From assembly GCA_964587655.1 (NCBI GenBank), contig CAZPMT010000017.1, positions 1-63,590 on the forward strand: 63,590 bases of DNA, read 5' to 3'. How positions within the stretch are numbered: the first letter of the stretch is position 1; each line of letters begins with the position of its first letter. Shown in pieces: positions 61,415-63,590 of this stretch. The translations under genes were made by a program, and so were the position numbers. The DNA is from CAZPMT01 sp964587655. Its GTDB lineage: Bacteria; Hydrogenedentota; Hydrogenedentia; Hydrogenedentales; SLHB01. The notes below the pieces were generated by a model. It worked only from the letters and a program-made list of their open reading frames with translations, was not told where the DNA came from and ran no database searches.

Positions 61415-61614
61415 AACGGTCGCGACGGAAAAGGCAATTCCGCCGCAATGAGTTACGTTCCCTGAATAGGCCGATTGCTACTCAAATCGATACTTGCTGG
61501 AAAAAGGGTGTGACCGGCGACCGGCCTCCTTTCGCAGAGCCACACGGTCTACGAAACGGCCTTGAGGCGGCGGGATCTGACCCTGACGCTACACGTTCCG
61601 TGCCAGAAGCACGT

Positions 61615-61836
61615 CTATGAACCTTCAGGTTCCTGCCCCAACAAGACCGACGACCCTTGTGGCACTCGCCCAAAGGTACACGCCAGACCACGTTCAATGG
61701 TCGGAGAAGGGCGGGAAATCGTCGCAGATTCCAGCGAATTCATCGAGCTATCCCGGGCTTCGTAAGTCATTGGCTGCCAATAAGTACGGTTTTCGGGAGG
61801 CACAAGTTCGTTGAGCAATTCTGTATTGTCGATCAC
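61615..61836 (-). CDS. Small hypothetical protein
   Basis: A 73-residue open frame beginning with GTG, preceded by a strong AAAGGAGG nine bases upstream. The sequence MIDNTELLNELVPPENRTYW shows no known domain. It follows the zinc-ribbon gene by 53 bases on the same strand, so they may be co-transcribed. Confidence 0.45.
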   Translation of the reverse strand: MIDNTELLNELVPPENRTYWQPMTYEARDSSMNSLESATISRPSPTIERGLACTFGRVPQGSSVLLGQEPEGS

Positions 61837-61889
61837 TTGCAGCCTCCTTTCCGCGCATCACGGCATACACTGGACCCTCTGGTTCGCAG

Positions 61890-62144
61890 TCACTTCTTTT
61901 TTCCGTTTCCTTGAGCAAGTCGCAGAATCTTCTGCACTGCGAGATCTTCCTCTGCTGTGCGCTCGATGTAGACACGCCGACAGGTGGGGAAATTGGTGCA
62001 TGCCCACGCGGAGCGGTTGTGGGAAAGCCCGCCGGACATCTGCCCCTTGACCATCTTGTGTCCGCAGTCTGGGCACACCTTCGTTCTCTCGGACGATCCC
62101 CGATGCATGCTGTGGTCGCGATCGATGGTCTGTTTTGCCATCAT
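61890..62144 (-). CDS. Topoisomerase-type zinc-ribbon protein
   Basis: An 84-residue protein with a four-cysteine zinc ribbon, CPDCGHKMVKGQ then WACTNFPTCRRVY, as in the C-terminal DNA-binding ribbons of bacterial topoisomerase I. AGGAG precedes the ATG. It ends basic (LAQGNGKKK). Likely binds DNA or RNA; stand-alone copies are frequent in mobile DNA. Confidence 0.72.
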   Translation of the reverse strand: MMAKQTIDRDHSMHRGSSERTKVCPDCGHKMVKGQMSGGLSHNRSAWACTNFPTCRRVYIERTAEEDLAVQKILRLAQGNGKKK

Positions 62145-62305
62145 TCAAACTCCTCTCGCGAGACAATTTCTTGTGTCTGGCCATATATACTCGATCCCTG
62201 TTGTACACAAGTCCTTATGTGGTTTCAAAACACTCTCGCTTTCCGCACTCACCCGTCGCCTGAATGTGCCGAGAGGGGATGGCTGAGGTCGGTGATTTTA
62301 TCTCC

Positions 62306-62632
62306 TCATCCCCCTTCAAGGGCAGCCTTGCGATCCTGAAGGGCCTTCAGCTTCTTCTTGAGATCTGTCATCTCCTTCTTGATCGCACGCAACTCGACCT
62401 GATTCTTGACTTTCATCAAGTGGTTGGTGCCGAGTTTCTCAACAATGTATTTCTCAAGTTGACTCCTCAGTACACGGAGATACGGATTTCCCCATATCGC
62501 CCCCTCACGATACTCAAGGTGGCCCGACCGAATGCCTTTGACAATGAACTCTCTACTCACGCCGTATTCGGTTTTCGCGGTCACGTCGCTGAGGGTTGCC
62601 CCTTTCTGATTCCATTCTCCGTGCTCAGCCAT
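62306..62632 (-). CDS. Small HTH/coiled-coil hypothetical protein
   Basis: A 108-residue protein with AGGAG upstream. The N-terminal half resembles a helix-turn-helix (DVTAKTEYGVSREFIVKGIR, then YLRVLRSQLEKYIVEKLG). A Lys/Glu-rich coiled coil (KKEMTDLKKKLKALQDRKAAL) ends it. No family recognised; possibly a small regulator. Confidence 0.5.
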   Translation of the reverse strand: MAEHGEWNQKGATLSDVTAKTEYGVSREFIVKGIRSGHLEYREGAIWGNPYLRVLRSQLEKYIVEKLGTNHLMKVKNQVELRAIKKEMTDLKKKLKALQDRKAALEGG

Positions 62633-62651
62633 GCATTACTCCTGGCTAACG

Positions 62652-62987
62652 CTAACCCAAAGCAATCGCCCAATCGCAAAACTTCGCCCTCAATAGCGGG
62701 TTCGTCATCCAAGATTGGTCTGGCTCAGGCTCTTGCAAGACATCCTCAACCGTCTTCAGCCGAGCCATCGGTACCGCCCGGATATGGCCCTTCGTGGCAA
62801 CCCAACGGACCTGTCCGTATTCGGCGATAGCCAGAGCGACCAGATTCGTAAGCTGGCAGTCGCCCAAGACGTAATCCATGACCGCCTGGTAATTCCCGGC
62901 TCGCCATTGCTTTGGAGCGTCAGCACCCGTCATCGACTTTTCTTGTTCGATACCCATTGCCTTCGCCACCGCAGCCAAACCCACAAG
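62652..62987 (-). pseudogene. C-terminal fragment of a predicted 3'-5' exonuclease (RNase H-like)
   Basis: From MLVGLAAVAKAMGIEQ to the stop the sequence matches the end of a family of predicted RNase H-like exonucleases: the GADAPKQWRAGNYQAVMDYV part, then GDCQLTNLVALA with the last catalytic Asp, and VRWVATKGHIRAVP. The N-terminal catalytic part is absent. The match breaks at a CACGAG/CACGAT-type simple repeat around 62990-63022. It is therefore a truncated gene; upstream reading in this frame is low-complexity. Confidence 0.6.
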
Positions 62988-63022
62988 CATTTTCGTGCTC
63001 GTGCTTGTAATCGTGCTCGTGA
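62988..63022. repeat. Simple repeat (TCGTGCTCGTGC type) at the exonuclease breakpoint
   Basis: About 35 bases alternate TCGTGCTCGTG and variants. Such runs are frequent in related genomes. It marks where the exonuclease fragment loses similarity. Confidence 0.6.
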
Positions 63023-63183
63023 TCGGCAAGCAGGTTCGAGATCGCTGATTGCGGAACGGTGGGGCGGGGTCTGGGTGGGATGCGGGTTTCATTCTGCGGG
63101 AAGACGCCTTGGTGAAAAACAGGGTCTCGAATGCAATTCCGCCCCACCCTACGGGACTCCTAATTGCAGGCTCTCCGGGATCT

Positions 63184-63590
63184 TCAGAGTTTCCCGTAGC
63201 CTTCGTCGCCCCAGACGTCGATGCCGCCCGCGGCACTCATCTTCCGGATGCCTTTGAAGGCGTCGTTCGGGGTCGCGAGGTAGCCGGTGATGTTGTTGTC
63301 CATGGACACCTTCCAGTCTTTGTCTGAGAAATTCTCAAAGGGGTTTCCGGGAGCGTTGGCGCCGTGCGTGTGGTACCAGCCCGTGGGTCGTGCACACGTG
63401 AAAGTCATTGTGCCACCGGCTTCGCCCAATCGCCTCGGCTTAGTGTAGTAGTACTTCTTGCCTTTCTTGCAGATACCGCCCGCGTACTCGCGGTTTTCGG
63501 ACTTGGACTTCGCGTTGATATCGTTGAGCGCCTGGCGCGCGGCTTCTTTCTGCGTGGGGAACAAGTCGCCGGGCTTCAGGCCGGACGGGT
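63184..63590 (-). CDS. Rhs-family protein, C-terminal part with DUF4329 domain (5' end outside window)
   Basis: The frame is open to the right edge and begins PSGLKPGDLFPTQKEAARQ. The PSGL phrase is the end of the Rhs core (DPSG-type motif), after which the variable C-terminal domain starts. The tail matches DUF4329, a JAB-like domain used as an Rhs/polymorphic toxin tip: REYAGGICKKGKKYYYT, the catalytic-type WYHTHGAN, and FSDKDWKV. His-x-His and Asp are in place. It probably encodes a secreted or contact-dependent effector. No immunity gene is recognisable downstream; the exonuclease fragment follows on the same strand. Confidence 0.8.
   Translation of the reverse strand, partial: PSGLKPGDLFPTQKEAARQALNDINAKSKSENREYAGGICKKGKKYYYTKPRRLGEAGGTMTFTCARPTGWYHTHGANAPGNPFENFSDKDWKVSMDNNITGYLATPNDAFKGIRKMSAAGGIDVWGDEGYGKL

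Overview
The window looks like a chromosomal segment of a moderately GC-rich environmental bacterium of the Planctomycetota/Verrucomicrobiota/Hydrogenedentota type. This is inferred from gene content only: a hydrazine-synthase-alpha-like LamG/PD40/dihaem protein, a DUF1580-like protein, a Tat-exported sulfatase, GH116, GH36 and heparinase-like enzymes, and integrases of a kind often seen in those phyla. Core genes with conserved roles are tig, clpP, hslV and comEC, plus four tRNA genes.

Layout. 1-4.9 kb is a decayed defence remnant: a type III restriction-modification pair whose Mod gene has lost its catalytic motif, and an internally deleted DUF3800 gene. 4.9-15.85 kb is an integrated element with every gene on the minus strand. 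It carries an XRE regulator (probably leaderless mRNA), small unknown genes, an AlpA-like HTH protein, an SF3 helicase, probable terminase small and large subunits and a tyrosine integrase, but no capsid, portal or tail genes. A 14-bp direct repeat flanks it. 16-21 kb holds the LamG/PD40/dihaem protein and a membrane polyferredoxin. 21.3-25.2 kb is a self-contained regulatory operon: a lipoprotein and a secreted protein built of Asp-rich calcium-binding-type repeats, then a histidine kinase and a sigma-54 activator with overlapping genes. It is preceded by a consensus sigma-54 promoter and an 8-5-8 dyad that could be the activator site. 25.3-31 kb holds an amber-interrupted exported protein, a PilZ protein, a six-helix membrane protein, a LarA-family protein and a TolC-like protein. 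31-39 kb is a carbohydrate-degradation group on the minus strand (GH116, heparinase II/III-like, TIM-barrel isomerase, GH36). 39-41.2 kb is clpP, tig and tRNA-Leu.

41.3-48.5 kb is a second integrated element, of about 7.1 kb, inserted in the 3' half of tRNA-Lys(CTT) and bounded by a 46-bp exact repeat. It has its own integrase, a DUF1580-like protein, a putative replication protein whose gene contains four iteron-like repeats, and a Panacea antitoxin with a PemK/MazF-like partner. Without it the chromosome would read tRNA-Gly, tRNA-Lys, tRNA-Leu, tig, clpP. 48.8-58.6 kb is core-like: GT39, hslV, an esterase-like hydrolase, comEC, a palindromic repeat and a sulfatase. A third tyrosine integrase sits just after tRNA-Ala(GGC) at 58.9 kb and begins a variable region of small genes, gene fragments and the 3' end of an Rhs-type gene with a DUF4329 tail that runs off the right edge.

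The best candidates for something not well described are (i) the self-regulated sigma-54 operon, in which the sensor's periplasmic loop resembles the Gly/His/Arg-rich tail of the secreted protein; (ii) the packaging-plus-replication element without structural genes; and (iii) the tRNA-Lys element with iterons inside its putative rep gene and a Panacea-type toxin-antitoxin pair.
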